Source of the DNA: Bacteroidaceae bacterium
Lineage (GTDB): Bacteria; Bacteroidota; Bacteroidia; Bacteroidales; Bacteroidaceae
Direction: 5' to 3'
DNA: 18,403 nucleotides
Assembly (NCBI GenBank): GCA_016284115.1
Contig: JAEEOD010000208.1
Coordinates: forward strand, 1-18,403
A program made the position numbers and the translations under genes. This document shows positions 8,370 to 16,237 of this stretch, piece after piece (position 1 is the stretch's first letter; the number at the start of each line of letters is the position of its first letter). The notes under the pieces were generated by a model. It saw nothing but the letters and a program-made list of their open reading frames with translations, searched no databases and was not told the DNA's origin.

Positions 8370-9047
8370 ATGCAACTTTATAGAGTTGGCATACATAAAC
8401 TAATGGGCATAACCACTGTCTTCGTGGCAGTGGTTATGCTTCTTTTTTTCTCTTCATGCTTTGGCAACAAGAAGCAATTGGGCAATGCTGTTACCAATAG
8501 GGATTCGTTGCCTGCATTGGAGACACATGATGTGACTACACTGATTTCTGATTCCGGAGTTATTCGTTATCGCATCACAACACCTCTTTGGCTGGTGTTC
8601 GATAAACTCAATCCATCGCACTGGTCGTTTGAAGAGGGTGTATATTTGGAAAATTTTGATGAAAACAATGTCGTTCAAGCAGAGATTAAATCTGACACTG
8701 CTTATTATTATGACAAGAATAAGCTGTGGGAACTGCGTGGACACGTTGAGATTAAAAACCAGCAAGGTGAGCGTTTCAATACGGAGCTGCTTTTCTGGAA
8801 TCAGGATACACAGAAAGTGTATTCCGACAAGTTTATCCGTATTGAGCAAATTGACCGAATCATCACCGGACACGGCTTTGATTCAAACCAGCAGTTTACA
8901 GTCTATACCATTCACAAGCCAGAAGGTATCTTCTATGTGGATGAAGACAAGATGGCTGCTACCCCTGCTGACAGTCTGGCTACAGAAGAACCTAGCGCTG
9001 CTACTGCTCCTAGACCTAAGGGAACATTGCCTTTGGAAAAAATGTAA
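8370..9047 (+). CDS. lptC: LPS export ABC transporter periplasmic protein LptC
   Basis: LptC links the inner-membrane LptB2FG transporter to LptA and passes LPS across the periplasm. The 225-residue reading from 8370 is chosen because it supplies a positively charged n-region (R5, H9, K10) before a hydrophobic stretch ending in FFSSC (Cys30), a possible lipobox. An ATG at 8403 starts inside the hydrophobic part without positive charge and sits at the foot of a strong hairpin. The body matches Bacteroidetes LptC: YRITTPLWLVFDK, FEEGVYLENFD, KLWELRGHVEIKN, ELLFWNQDTQKVYSDKFIRI and TGHGFDSNQQFTVY. A low-complexity tail (LATEEPSAATAPRPKG) extends beyond the usual domain. It lies 10 bases after the TPR gene and 9 bases before the CorC-like gene. 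Confidence 0.9.
   Translation: MQLYRVGIHKLMGITTVFVAVVMLLFFSSCFGNKKQLGNAVTNRDSLPALETHDVTTLISDSGVIRYRITTPLWLVFDKLNPSHWSFEEGVYLENFDENNVVQAEIKSDTAYYYDKNKLWELRGHVEIKNQQGERFNTELLFWNQDTQKVYSDKFIRIEQIDRIITGHGFDSNQQFTVYTIHKPEGIFYVDEDKMAATPADSLATEEPSAATAPRPKGTLPLEKM
8407..8449 (+). terminator. Terminator-like hairpin with T-run inside the lptC signal-peptide codons
   Basis: GCATAACCACTG (8407-8418) pairs perfectly with CAGTGGTTATGC (8428-8439), and the loop can extend by a G-U and a C-G pair. A T-rich stretch including T7 at 8443-8449 follows at once. This has the form of an intrinsic terminator, 47 bases after the TPR stop codon but within the lptC reading frame. It could act as an attenuator relieved by ribosomes translating lptC. 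The structure is seen; the role is inferred. Confidence 0.55.
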
Positions 9048-9056
9048 ACTATATAA

Positions 9057-10310
9057 ATGAATACACTGATTTGCCTTTTGATAGCTGTGCTTTTCTCCGC
9101 TTTTTTTTCAGGTATGGAGATAGCTTTCGTATCTGTCGACAAACTGCGCTTGGAGATGGATCGTAAGCCAGGTATCACTTCTTCTATCCTCTCACATTTC
9201 TTTCATCATTCCAGCAATTTCATTTCTACCATGCTCGTGGGCAACAATATTGCTCTCGTTATCTATGGTATTTTGATGGCACAAATACTCGACAAATACT
9301 TGTTGGGAGGTATTGGCAATGAGTTTGTGGTTTTGTTGCTACAGACTGTTATCTCTACAATGATTATCATCGTCACTGGTGAATTTCTGCCTAAGACGTT
9401 CTTCAAGATGAACCCCAATCTCATGTTACGCATTTTTGCTATACCTCTTTATATATTATACATCATTTTATATCCTGTTTCCAAATTTGCCTCCTTGCTT
9501 TCTTATGTTTTGCTGAGGCTATTCGGACAAAAGGTCAACCGTGAGGTAGAGGAGAAGGTGTTTGGTAAGGTGGATCTTGGTTATTTTGTTACTTCAAGTA
9601 TTGAGAACGCAGAGAATGAGGACAATCTGGGCTCTGAAGTTAAGATATTTCAGAATGTGCTTGATTTCTCATCAGTAAAGCTGCGTGACTGTATGGTTCC
9701 TCGTACTGAAATTTTGGCTTTAGACGTTAAGACACCAGTAGCTGAACTAATTAATACATTTATAGAATCTGGTAATTCACGTATCATCGTATTTGATGGA
9801 AATATTGATAACATACTCGGCTATATACATTCAGCAGAGATGTTCCGAAATCGGAACAATTGGGTGAAAAGTATCAAAGCTATGCCCATTGTTCCTGAAA
9901 CCATGTCTGCGCAAAGGTTGATGAAGAAGTTCATCAAAGATAAGCAGACTATGGCTGTAGTAGTAGATGAATTTGGTGGAACATCTGGCATCATTACCCT
10001 TGAAGATTTGGTGGAGGAAATATTTGGCGAGATAGAGGATGAACACGATAGCTCTAACTACGTATGCAAGAAAGTAGGGGAGAACGAGTATGTACTATCA
10101 GCCCGATTGGAAATAGAACGCGTAAATGAAACATTTGATCTCGACTTACCTGAGTCTGATGACTATCTCACACTGGGTGGCTTGATTTTGGATCGTTATC
10201 AAAGTTTTCCCAAGTTGCACGAAACGGTGGTAATTGACAAATACAGCTTTAAAATTATCAAAGTGTCAGCCACAAAAATCGAACTTGTTCGTCTAAAAGT
10301 GAACGAATAG
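9057..10310 (+). CDS. CNNM/CorC (HlyC) family membrane protein with DUF21 and CBS domains
   Basis: A 417-residue inner-membrane protein of the hemolysin C/CorC/CNNM class, linked in other bacteria to Mg2+/Co2+ transport; GldE of gliding Bacteroidetes is a relative. The DUF21 membrane domain spans about residues 1-157, with membrane segments near 2-22, 58-80, 90-112 and 125-157, and ITGEFLPK-like text (VTGEFLPKTFF) at 106-116. A CBS pair covers about 205-325, with MVPRTEI at 213-219 and VVVDEFGGTSGIITLEDLVEE at 301-321. The C-terminal CorC_HlyC domain covers about 338-415. The length is normal. It starts 9 bases after lptC, so it is probably co-transcribed. A T8 run lies at 9101-9108 in its first membrane segment. 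Confidence 0.9.
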   Translation: MNTLICLLIAVLFSAFFSGMEIAFVSVDKLRLEMDRKPGITSSILSHFFHHSSNFISTMLVGNNIALVIYGILMAQILDKYLLGGIGNEFVVLLLQTVISTMIIIVTGEFLPKTFFKMNPNLMLRIFAIPLYILYIILYPVSKFASLLSYVLLRLFGQKVNREVEEKVFGKVDLGYFVTSSIENAENEDNLGSEVKIFQNVLDFSSVKLRDCMVPRTEILALDVKTPVAELINTFIESGNSRIIVFDGNIDNILGYIHSAEMFRNRNNWVKSIKAMPIVPETMSAQRLMKKFIKDKQTMAVVVDEFGGTSGIITLEDLVEEIFGEIEDEHDSSNYVCKKVGENEYVLSARLEIERVNETFDLDLPESDDYLTLGGLILDRYQSFPKLHETVVIDKYSFKIIKVSATKIELVRLKVNE

Positions 10311-10364
10311 AGCTATTTGGCAATTTTTTTTTGAAAAAAAACAATAGGGTATTAGTATTTTTTG

Positions 10365-10372
10365 TACCTTTG
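10365..10372 (+). promoter_or_regulatory. Bacteroidetes-type -7 box before the PPIase gene
   Basis: TACCTTTG is a full TAnnTTTG match, 68 bases before the ATG at 10440. The preceding A/T-rich stretch (T9 at 10324-10332, then G and A8) may terminate the upstream run weakly, but it has no GC stem. A clear -33 at normal spacing is lacking. Confidence 0.55.
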
Positions 10373-10439
10373 CACCGTTTTTGGAAATAAAAGCCATGAA
10401 CATAAAAACTTATCGAATAAAAAACTTAAAAAATTAAAT

Positions 10440-12572
10440 ATGGCAGCTTTACAAGAAATCAGGTCTCATGGACCGTTGTTGATTGGTGTGATTGCCTTGG
10501 GCTTGTTTGCCTTCATCGCAGGTGATGCGTGGAAGGTAATAGCTCCTCGTCAGTCACAGGATGTAGGTGAAGTAAATGGAAATAAGATTTCTGCTCAGGA
10601 TTTCCAGGCATTGTTTGAGGAATATGCCGATGCAGTGAAGTTCTCACAGGGTCTCACCGCATTAACCGACGAGCAGAACGATGCAGTTAAAGATCAGGTT
10701 TGGCAGGCATATGTCAACAACCAGTTGATCGAGAACGAGGCTAAGAAACTAGGTCTCACTGTTTCAGACGAAGAAGTACAGGATATTATTGATCAGGGAA
10801 CAGCTTCTATTTTGGCTAATACTCCTTTCTTGAATCAAACCACTGGAACATTCGATAAGGATATGCTGAACATGTTCTTGGTAAACTATTCAAGCATGAA
10901 TGCTTCGAATACGTCTGCTGATGTTATGCAGCAGTACCAGCAGGTTTACAAATATTGGACTTTTATTGAGAAGACTTTACGTCAGAACCGTCTGGCTGAA
11001 AAATATCAGGCATTACTTAGCAAATCTTTACTTTCTAACTCTGTTGAGGCACAGAACAGCTTTGATGCTCGTACTACTCAGACCGACTTCCTGATGGCAG
11101 CACTTCCATACAGTTCAGTACTCGATTCTTCAATTGTTGTTACTGATGCTGAAATCAAGGCTCGCTATGAGAAGAACAAGGAGCAGTATCGTCAGCTAGT
11201 AGAAACCCGCGACGTACGTTATATCGACGTACAAGTTGTGGCAAGTCCTGAAGATCGTGCTGCTCTTGAGGCCGAGATGGAGGACTATACAGAACAGTTG
11301 AAGGGAGAGGTAGCCGACTATACTACTTTCATCCGTCAGTCTGGTTCTGAGCAGCCTTTTGTTAATCTCTATTACACAGTTAAAGCTTTGCCATCTGATG
11401 TAGTGGCTCGTCTGGATTCTGCTGCAGTTGGTGAGGTGTTCGGTCCTTATTACAATGCAGCTGACAATACACTTAACTCTTTCAAGAAGTTGGAAGTTGC
11501 CAACATGGCAGACTCAATTCAGTTCCGTCAGATTCAGGTAACTGGTGAGACACAAGCTCGTGCACAGGAACTGGCAGATAGTATTTTTACTGCTATAAAG
11601 GGTGGCGCTAAGTTCGAGGAACTTGCACAGAAGTATGGTCAGACTGGTGAAGCAGTATGGATTACTTCTGCTAATTATGAAGGCGCTCAAGTAGATGGTG
11701 ACAATCTGCGTTACATTAACGCAATTACTACTCTGCCTCAGAATGAACTAACCAACCTTAACCTGAGTCAGGCTAACGTTATCATGGAGGTAGTTGCTAA
11801 GAAGGCTGTTCAACCTAAGTATAAAGTAGCTATTGTAAAGCGTCCTGTAGAATTTAGCAAGGATACTTATAATAAGGCATATAATAACTTTAGTGAGTTC
11901 GTTGCTGCAAATAATACCTACGAGAAGATGGTAGCTAACGCAGAAGATGCAGGTTTCCGTCTTTATACTCAGGGTGAGGTGCAGAATTCTGATCATACTA
12001 TCGGTTCTATTCGTAACACAAAGGACGCTCTCAAGTGGGTATTCGAAGCTAAGGCTGGTGATGCATCAGGTCTTTACGAGTGTGGTGAGAGTGACCGTTT
12101 GATGCAGGTAGGTGTAGCTCGTATCAATAAGGTGGGTTATCGTCCATTGGCATTAGTGCAGGATGAAATCAAGCGTGAACTTATCCGTGAGAAGAAGGGT
12201 GAGCAGTTGTTGGCTAAGGCTGCAGGTGCATCTTTCGAGCAGTTGAAGGCTATGGATGAAGCTGTAAGCGATTCTGTTAAGCGTGTATCATTCTCATCTC
12301 CTGCTTATGTGGCTGCTATTGGTGGCGCAGAGACTATTATTAGTGCAGATGCACTTGTTGGTAAGCAGGGTGTAGCAAGTGCTCCTCTCAAGGGTAATTA
12401 TGGCGTCTATGTACTGGAACCATATGCACAGAACAAGACTAACGACACTTATGATGCCTCAGTAGAAAAGGTAACCTTGCAGAACAACAAAGTGAACATT
12501 GCTCGTCAGCAATTTGGCAATGACCTTTATCTGAAGGCAAACGTTAAGGATACTCGTTATCTGTGGTTCTAA
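10440..12572 (+). CDS. Membrane-anchored parvulin-type peptidyl-prolyl isomerase (PpiD/SurA-like)
   Basis: A 710-residue periplasmic folding factor. The ATG at 10440 is chosen because an upstream TTG at 10362 overlaps the promoter box. One N-terminal membrane segment (about residues 11-34) anchors it, as in PpiD. A SurA_N-like chaperone region follows at about 40-200 (VGEVNGNKISAQDF, then helices with NQLIENEAKKLGLTVSDEEV). Two parvulin-like modules follow: a degenerate one near 230-355, ending GEVFGPYYNAADNTLNSFKK, and a better one near 356-470, with IQFRQIQVTGE, GGAKFEELAQKYGQ and VWIT. The C-terminal 240 residues resemble the extended tail of Bacteroidetes PpiD-like proteins. It probably helps newly exported outer-membrane proteins fold, which fits the LptC and barrel-protein neighbours. 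Isomerase activity itself is inferred. Confidence 0.88.
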   Translation: MAALQEIRSHGPLLIGVIALGLFAFIAGDAWKVIAPRQSQDVGEVNGNKISAQDFQALFEEYADAVKFSQGLTALTDEQNDAVKDQVWQAYVNNQLIENEAKKLGLTVSDEEVQDIIDQGTASILANTPFLNQTTGTFDKDMLNMFLVNYSSMNASNTSADVMQQYQQVYKYWTFIEKTLRQNRLAEKYQALLSKSLLSNSVEAQNSFDARTTQTDFLMAALPYSSVLDSSIVVTDAEIKARYEKNKEQYRQLVETRDVRYIDVQVVASPEDRAALEAEMEDYTEQLKGEVADYTTFIRQSGSEQPFVNLYYTVKALPSDVVARLDSAAVGEVFGPYYNAADNTLNSFKKLEVANMADSIQFRQIQVTGETQARAQELADSIFTAIKGGAKFEELAQKYGQTGEAVWITSANYEGAQVDGDNLRYINAITTLPQNELTNLNLSQANVIMEVVAKKAVQPKYKVAIVKRPVEFSKDTYNKAYNNFSEFVAANNTYEKMVANAEDAGFRLYTQGEVQNSDHTIGSIRNTKDALKWVFEAKAGDASGLYECGESDRLMQVGVARINKVGYRPLALVQDEIKRELIREKKGEQLLAKAAGASFEQLKAMDEAVSDSVKRVSFSSPAYVAAIGGAETIISADALVGKQGVASAPLKGNYGVYVLEPYAQNKTNDTYDASVEKVTLQNNKVNIARQQFGNDLYLKANVKDTRYLWF

Positions 12573-12605
12573 TAAGGTTTTGTATATCTCAATCATATTT
12601 TTGAG

Positions 12606-12639
12606 AAAGGGTTGGCTTTCATTAAGAAGCCAACTCTTT
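12606..12639 (+). terminator. Intrinsic terminator after the PPIase gene
   Basis: AAAGGGTTGGCTT (12606-12618) pairs with AAGCCAACTCTTT (12627-12639) with one G-U pair, an 8-base loop and a following T-rich stretch to about 12646. It sits 33 bases after the PPIase stop and ends that transcript before the next promoter. Confidence 0.85.
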
Positions 12640-12675
12640 TTTATTTAAAAAGTATGAGTTATTAATTTATTGTTG

Positions 12676-12683
12676 TATCTTTG
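12676..12683 (+). promoter_or_regulatory. Bacteroidetes-type -7 box before the TolB-like gene
   Basis: TATCTTTG is a full TAnnTTTG match, 31 bases before the ATG at 12715 and just downstream of the PPIase terminator. No clear -33 element is seen. Confidence 0.5.
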
Positions 12684-12714
12684 TTCCCATATGGACAATT
12701 AATATTTTACAACC

Positions 12715-13644
12715 ATGAAACGAATCTTTTTTTTATCGATGCTCTGCATGACGATAGGTATGCAGGCTCAACAGCGAAACTCAGTAACGAGTATCCTTGA
12801 GGTGCTGGATGTACAGAAAGGTGAACGTACCGTTCTTAAGGAGTTCCCATATTTGATTGAGGCTCCGAACTGGTCTGTAGATGGTAAGTGGATTATTTAT
12901 AATAGTAGTGGTTTGATCTACAAGTTGGCAGCAGATGGAAAAGGTGAGGTAGGTCTTATCAATACCGAATATGTGGTACGCTGCAACAATGACCATGTAC
13001 TTTCTACCGATGGCAAGTCAATAGCTGTTAGCTCTAGTCCTTCTCCAACAGGTGGCACATCGCTTATCTATACGCTTCCATTGGAAGGTGGTACTCCCAA
13101 ACTTATCACACCTTGGGGGCCTAGCTATCTGCATGGATGGAGTCCTGATGGCAAGACATTGGCCTATTGTGCTTTCCGTAGTGTAGCCGAGGGTGCTGAC
13201 ATCTATACTATCTCTGTAAATGGTGGCGAGGAAACACGTCTTACCACAGCTGAAGGACTTGATGATGGTCCTGAGTATAGCCCAGATGGAAAGCATATTT
13301 GGTTCAATAGTGTACGTACAGGTCTCATGCAGGTGTGGCGCATGAATGCAGATGGATCTGAGCAGACCCAGATGACGTTTGACGAAACCCGCAATGCATG
13401 GTTCCCACATGTATCTCCAGATGGCAAGCAAGTAATCTATATTACTTATCATGTAGGTGACCTGGAGCCAGGACAGCATTTGGCCAACTACAATGTTGAG
13501 TTGTGGTTGATGCCAGCAACTGGTGGTCAACCCAAGCGTGTGGCAGAACTCTTTGGTGGTCAGGGTACCATCAATACCAACTCATGGGCGCCAGATAGCC
13601 GCCACGTAGCTTTTGTTAGCTATCGTTTGAATGGAAGCAAATAA
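12715..13644 (+). CDS. Secreted TolB-like beta-propeller (PD40 repeats)
   Basis: A 309-residue exported protein with signal peptide MKRIFFLSMLCMTIGMQAQQ. It has six repeats of the WSPDGK type, at about residues 53-58 (WSVDGK), 97-102 (LSTDGK), 142-147 (WSPDGK), 188-193 (YSPDGK), 233-238 (VSPDGK) and 291-296 (WAPDSR). Six such PD40 motifs predict a six-bladed TolB-type propeller with no other domain. No catalytic residues or peptidase domain follow, although the same propeller precedes the S9 peptidase domain in dipeptidyl peptidases. It is probably a binding protein in the periplasm or at the cell surface; the ligand is unknown. It is not next to tolQRA or pal. It forms its own transcription unit, with a terminator on each side and a promoter in front. 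Confidence 0.85.
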   Translation: MKRIFFLSMLCMTIGMQAQQRNSVTSILEVLDVQKGERTVLKEFPYLIEAPNWSVDGKWIIYNSSGLIYKLAADGKGEVGLINTEYVVRCNNDHVLSTDGKSIAVSSSPSPTGGTSLIYTLPLEGGTPKLITPWGPSYLHGWSPDGKTLAYCAFRSVAEGADIYTISVNGGEETRLTTAEGLDDGPEYSPDGKHIWFNSVRTGLMQVWRMNADGSEQTQMTFDETRNAWFPHVSPDGKQVIYITYHVGDLEPGQHLANYNVELWLMPATGGQPKRVAELFGGQGTINTNSWAPDSRHVAFVSYRLNGSK

Positions 13645-13676
13645 TAAAATTATCGTCAATGTATTCTAAATAATAA

Positions 13677-13720
13677 AACCAGCCACTTGTATTCCAATTA
13701 AGGATAACAAGTGGCTGGTT
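13677..13720. terminator. Bidirectional terminator between convergent genes
   Basis: AACCAGCCACTTGT (13677-13690) is perfectly complementary to ACAAGTGGCTGGTT (13707-13720), with a 16-base loop. On the minus strand the stem is followed by a T-rich run (TTTTATTATTT), and on the plus strand by a shorter TTCTTT. It would end both the propeller gene and the rhamnosidase gene, which converge here. Confidence 0.88.
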
Positions 13721-13756
13721 CTTTATGTGCGTTTGGTACAATGCAAAGGCTCTGCA

Positions 13757-16219
13757 TTATTTCGCCTCAATACTATTCTTGCCACCATGCAGGTTGTAGG
13801 TCTTGTCAGCCCATACAAGTGTGCCTGTAACATGGGTCGGCAGTTCAATCTCTGCTTTAAGGGCATTGCCATTCTTCTTATAGCTTACCTTGATGTCACC
13901 TTGTGGATGTGGCATATTGCCGCCTATCTGCTTAATGTCGCCCAAGCGAGGCTCAATCTTCACTTTGGCGAATGCCGGAGCCGCACTGTCGATGCCCAAA
14001 AGGGTACGGAAGAATTCAATGTTAGGACTTGCACCCCAGGCATGACAGTCACTTCGTGTACCATCTACATCGCTGGTTTCTGCCCAAGTGGTCAGGCCCT
14101 GTGCAATGTTCTCGCGCCAGATGTCGAGCCATTTCAGGTAGTCGTTACCCAAGCCAGCTTTCACCAATGCCTCGTGCAGGTAGAATTTATAATATACTGA
14201 GCACTGCGATAAGGTAGTGTCAGTAAGCATCTTTTTTGCTACCTGCTTAGCTTGCTCGCCAGATACCATTCCCGTCAGGATAGCCAACGAGTTGGCATGC
14301 TGAGAGAATAACTTCTTTTCGATGGTCTGTGCATAAAGGCCTTTGCCTGCATCCCAGTAAGCATGCTGGATGCCTTCCTTCAGCTTAGCTGCAGTCTGGT
14401 CATACTTGTTGGCCATGAAGGTATTGCCTTGATAGTTTTCCAGCTCGCTCATCATCTGCAACGCCAGCAGCAGTTGTAAATCCATCAGGATACCACCACC
14501 ATCAGGTCCAGCCAATGCCACACCTTGTTGCCACCCTTCTGTATCTACCCAGTCGGAGAAATTCCATCCAGGCAACCCCTTGATGCGCCCATCGGCCATC
14601 TGGTACTTACTGAAGTAGTGCAATATCTGCTCTGCACCAGGAATCAAGTCGAGCACCAATTGCTGGTCTTTGCCATAGCGCATGTAGTCATGAATAGAGT
14701 AGATGTAGCTCAAAGCATAAGGCGTAATATATTGAGGCAGCTCCGACGGAGCGCGTCCCATCGTTACACCTTCAGCACTACGACTCATGTCTGATTGACG
14801 CAGGAAATTCTTCCACAGCGTATCATCACCACTATTGTATATAGATACCAATGCCTGAATGCGTGTGTCACCCAGATATTGCAACTGCTCGTAGTAGGGA
14901 CAGTCGGTGTAAGTTTCGATGGCACAGAGACGTGCAGTACGCCATCCAATCTCCATCATCTTCAGTAGTTCTTGGTTATCGGTGTTCAGCTGAGCATTCA
15001 TTTTGAATGGGAATCCCGTGAACATGCTACTTACATCATTAATTTCCAATGGTTCCTCCTTAGTATTAATCTCCAGCTTTACATAGCGGAACGTGCGCCA
15101 GTCTAAAGAGGTGAACTGCTGGTTGTCTTTACCGCTTGAGATGAGTTTATCATGGCGACCCACAAAGTTCTTACCCTCCACTTCGTTGCGGTTACCTTTG
15201 TGTGAACCACGATCAATGTAAAGTGTTTCTGCATAACGGATGGTAATTTCAGTTTGCGCCCCCTTGCTGAAATTCAGTTGGAAGAAACCGTTGGTCAACT
15301 CTTCCTGATCAAGCAACAACTGTACTTTCTTGCCAGCAGGTATGGTTACCTTTGCTTGCTGTGCAGGCCATGCTTTTGAAAGACTCACACCTCCTACCGT
15401 TGACCACTGCCCCTTGACTAATTGGGAAGCTGTGCCATCAACTGATAATTGACGTACAGTTTGCATGCGCTTCTCAAATCGTTCCACCTGTGGCAAGGTG
15501 CTGGGCACAAGCATGTGGTCAAATAGGCCTCCTGTGCCAAAACTGTTGTCGTGAGGTGCCCCCAGTTCAAATGATTTAGCGTCTTTCCACTGACTCAGGT
15601 CGGCATTCGCATCCTTCCAGTCAGTAATGGTCTTGCTAAAGTCTATAGACTCACCAGCCCCTAAAGCATAATAGCCGGGAACGCTTTGGCGGAGAGGGGA
15701 ATAAGCGGGATCCTGAATAGCCTTCCAAGTTTCGTCAGTATTCACCACTTTGGCTTCGCCCTTACCCATCATTAGGAAGCCTGTGTGTACGGTGGCATTG
15801 GGTACAGGGGTAAAACTGCCCTCATTCCATACTTGTGCTGCCAAAACATTATTGCCTGTTTTGAGATAAGGAGCCAGATCTACGGTCTCATAGTTCCAGT
15901 GTCTGGAGTCGTTGCGGGCAGGGCCTATTGAGGCGAGTTGTCCGTTTACATAGAGTTTGTAACGGGTATCACCGCTAACATACACCACAAATTCACTGGG
16001 TTTGCTGGCCAGGTTCACATCCTTGCGGAAATAGTACACACCATACTCCTTAGCCTGTGTACCAGGAACTTCGATCCATGCAGCATCCCACAACTCAGTC
16101 TTCATATCGAATGAGGTACGGTCTTTTAATTGCATCTTAATATACTGAAGAGGATATTGTGCTGATGCTGGCAGCAGAGATGCTCCTACCAATAATAAAG
16201 TCAATAGTCTTTTCTTCAT
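13757..16219 (-). CDS. Secreted alpha-L-rhamnosidase, GH78 family
   Basis: An 820-residue exported glycoside hydrolase that removes terminal alpha-L-rhamnose, typically from plant glycosides or pectic side chains. The signal peptide is MKKRLLTLLLVGASLLPASA. The N-terminal half (about 40-400) is beta-sandwich, including VNGQLASIGPARNDSRHWNYE (partial shown: VNGQLASIGPARND) typical of rhamnosidase accessory domains. The (alpha/alpha)6 catalytic barrel covers about 400-745, and a C-terminal beta-domain covers 746-820. By alignment with the GH78 motif DCPxRxERxGWxGD, Asp439, Glu444 and Asp451 in DCPYYEQLQYLGD match the conserved acidic residues, and Glu714 in TWAETSD fits the catalytic base. SDCHAWGASP (723-732) is also typical. 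It is the last gene of the unit, 18 bases after the esterase. The exact substrate is unknown. Confidence 0.9.
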   Translation of the reverse strand: MKKRLLTLLLVGASLLPASAQYPLQYIKMQLKDRTSFDMKTELWDAAWIEVPGTQAKEYGVYYFRKDVNLASKPSEFVVYVSGDTRYKLYVNGQLASIGPARNDSRHWNYETVDLAPYLKTGNNVLAAQVWNEGSFTPVPNATVHTGFLMMGKGEAKVVNTDETWKAIQDPAYSPLRQSVPGYYALGAGESIDFSKTITDWKDANADLSQWKDAKSFELGAPHDNSFGTGGLFDHMLVPSTLPQVERFEKRMQTVRQLSVDGTASQLVKGQWSTVGGVSLSKAWPAQQAKVTIPAGKKVQLLLDQEELTNGFFQLNFSKGAQTEITIRYAETLYIDRGSHKGNRNEVEGKNFVGRHDKLISSGKDNQQFTSLDWRTFRYVKLEINTKEEPLEINDVSSMFTGFPFKMNAQLNTDNQELLKMMEIGWRTARLCAIETYTDCPYYEQLQYLGDTRIQALVSIYNSGDDTLWKNFLRQSDMSRSAEGVTMGRAPSELPQYITPYALSYIYSIHDYMRYGKDQQLVLDLIPGAEQILHYFSKYQMADGRIKGLPGWNFSDWVDTEGWQQGVALAGPDGGGILMDLQLLLALQMMSELENYQGNTFMANKYDQTAAKLKEGIQHAYWDAGKGLYAQTIEKKLFSQHANSLAILTGMVSGEQAKQVAKKMLTDTTLSQCSVYYKFYLHEALVKAGLGNDYLKWLDIWRENIAQGLTTWAETSDVDGTRSDCHAWGASPNIEFFRTLLGIDSAAPAFAKVKIEPRLGDIKQIGGNMPHPQGDIKVSYKKNGNALKAEIELPTHVTGTLVWADKTYNLHGGKNSIEAK

Positions 16220-16237
16220 ATTATAATAATCATTTTC

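Noticed and set aside
10320..10345. T9-G-A8 stretch as a terminator of the lptC run
   Set aside because: There is no GC stem; an A/T-only fold is too weak to call.
10362..10440. Upstream TTG start for the PPIase
   Set aside because: The TTG overlaps the TAnnTTTG box at 10365-10372 and the added residues are Lys/Asn-rich with no domain; the ATG at 10440 opens into the membrane anchor.
13018..13530. Open frame of 170 codons on the minus strand
   Set aside because: It is antisense to the propeller gene and rich in Cys, His and Trp in the manner of shadow frames.
13727..14200. Open frame of 157 codons on the plus strand
   Set aside because: It is antisense to the rhamnosidase C-terminus and overlaps the region after the terminator; no recognisable product.
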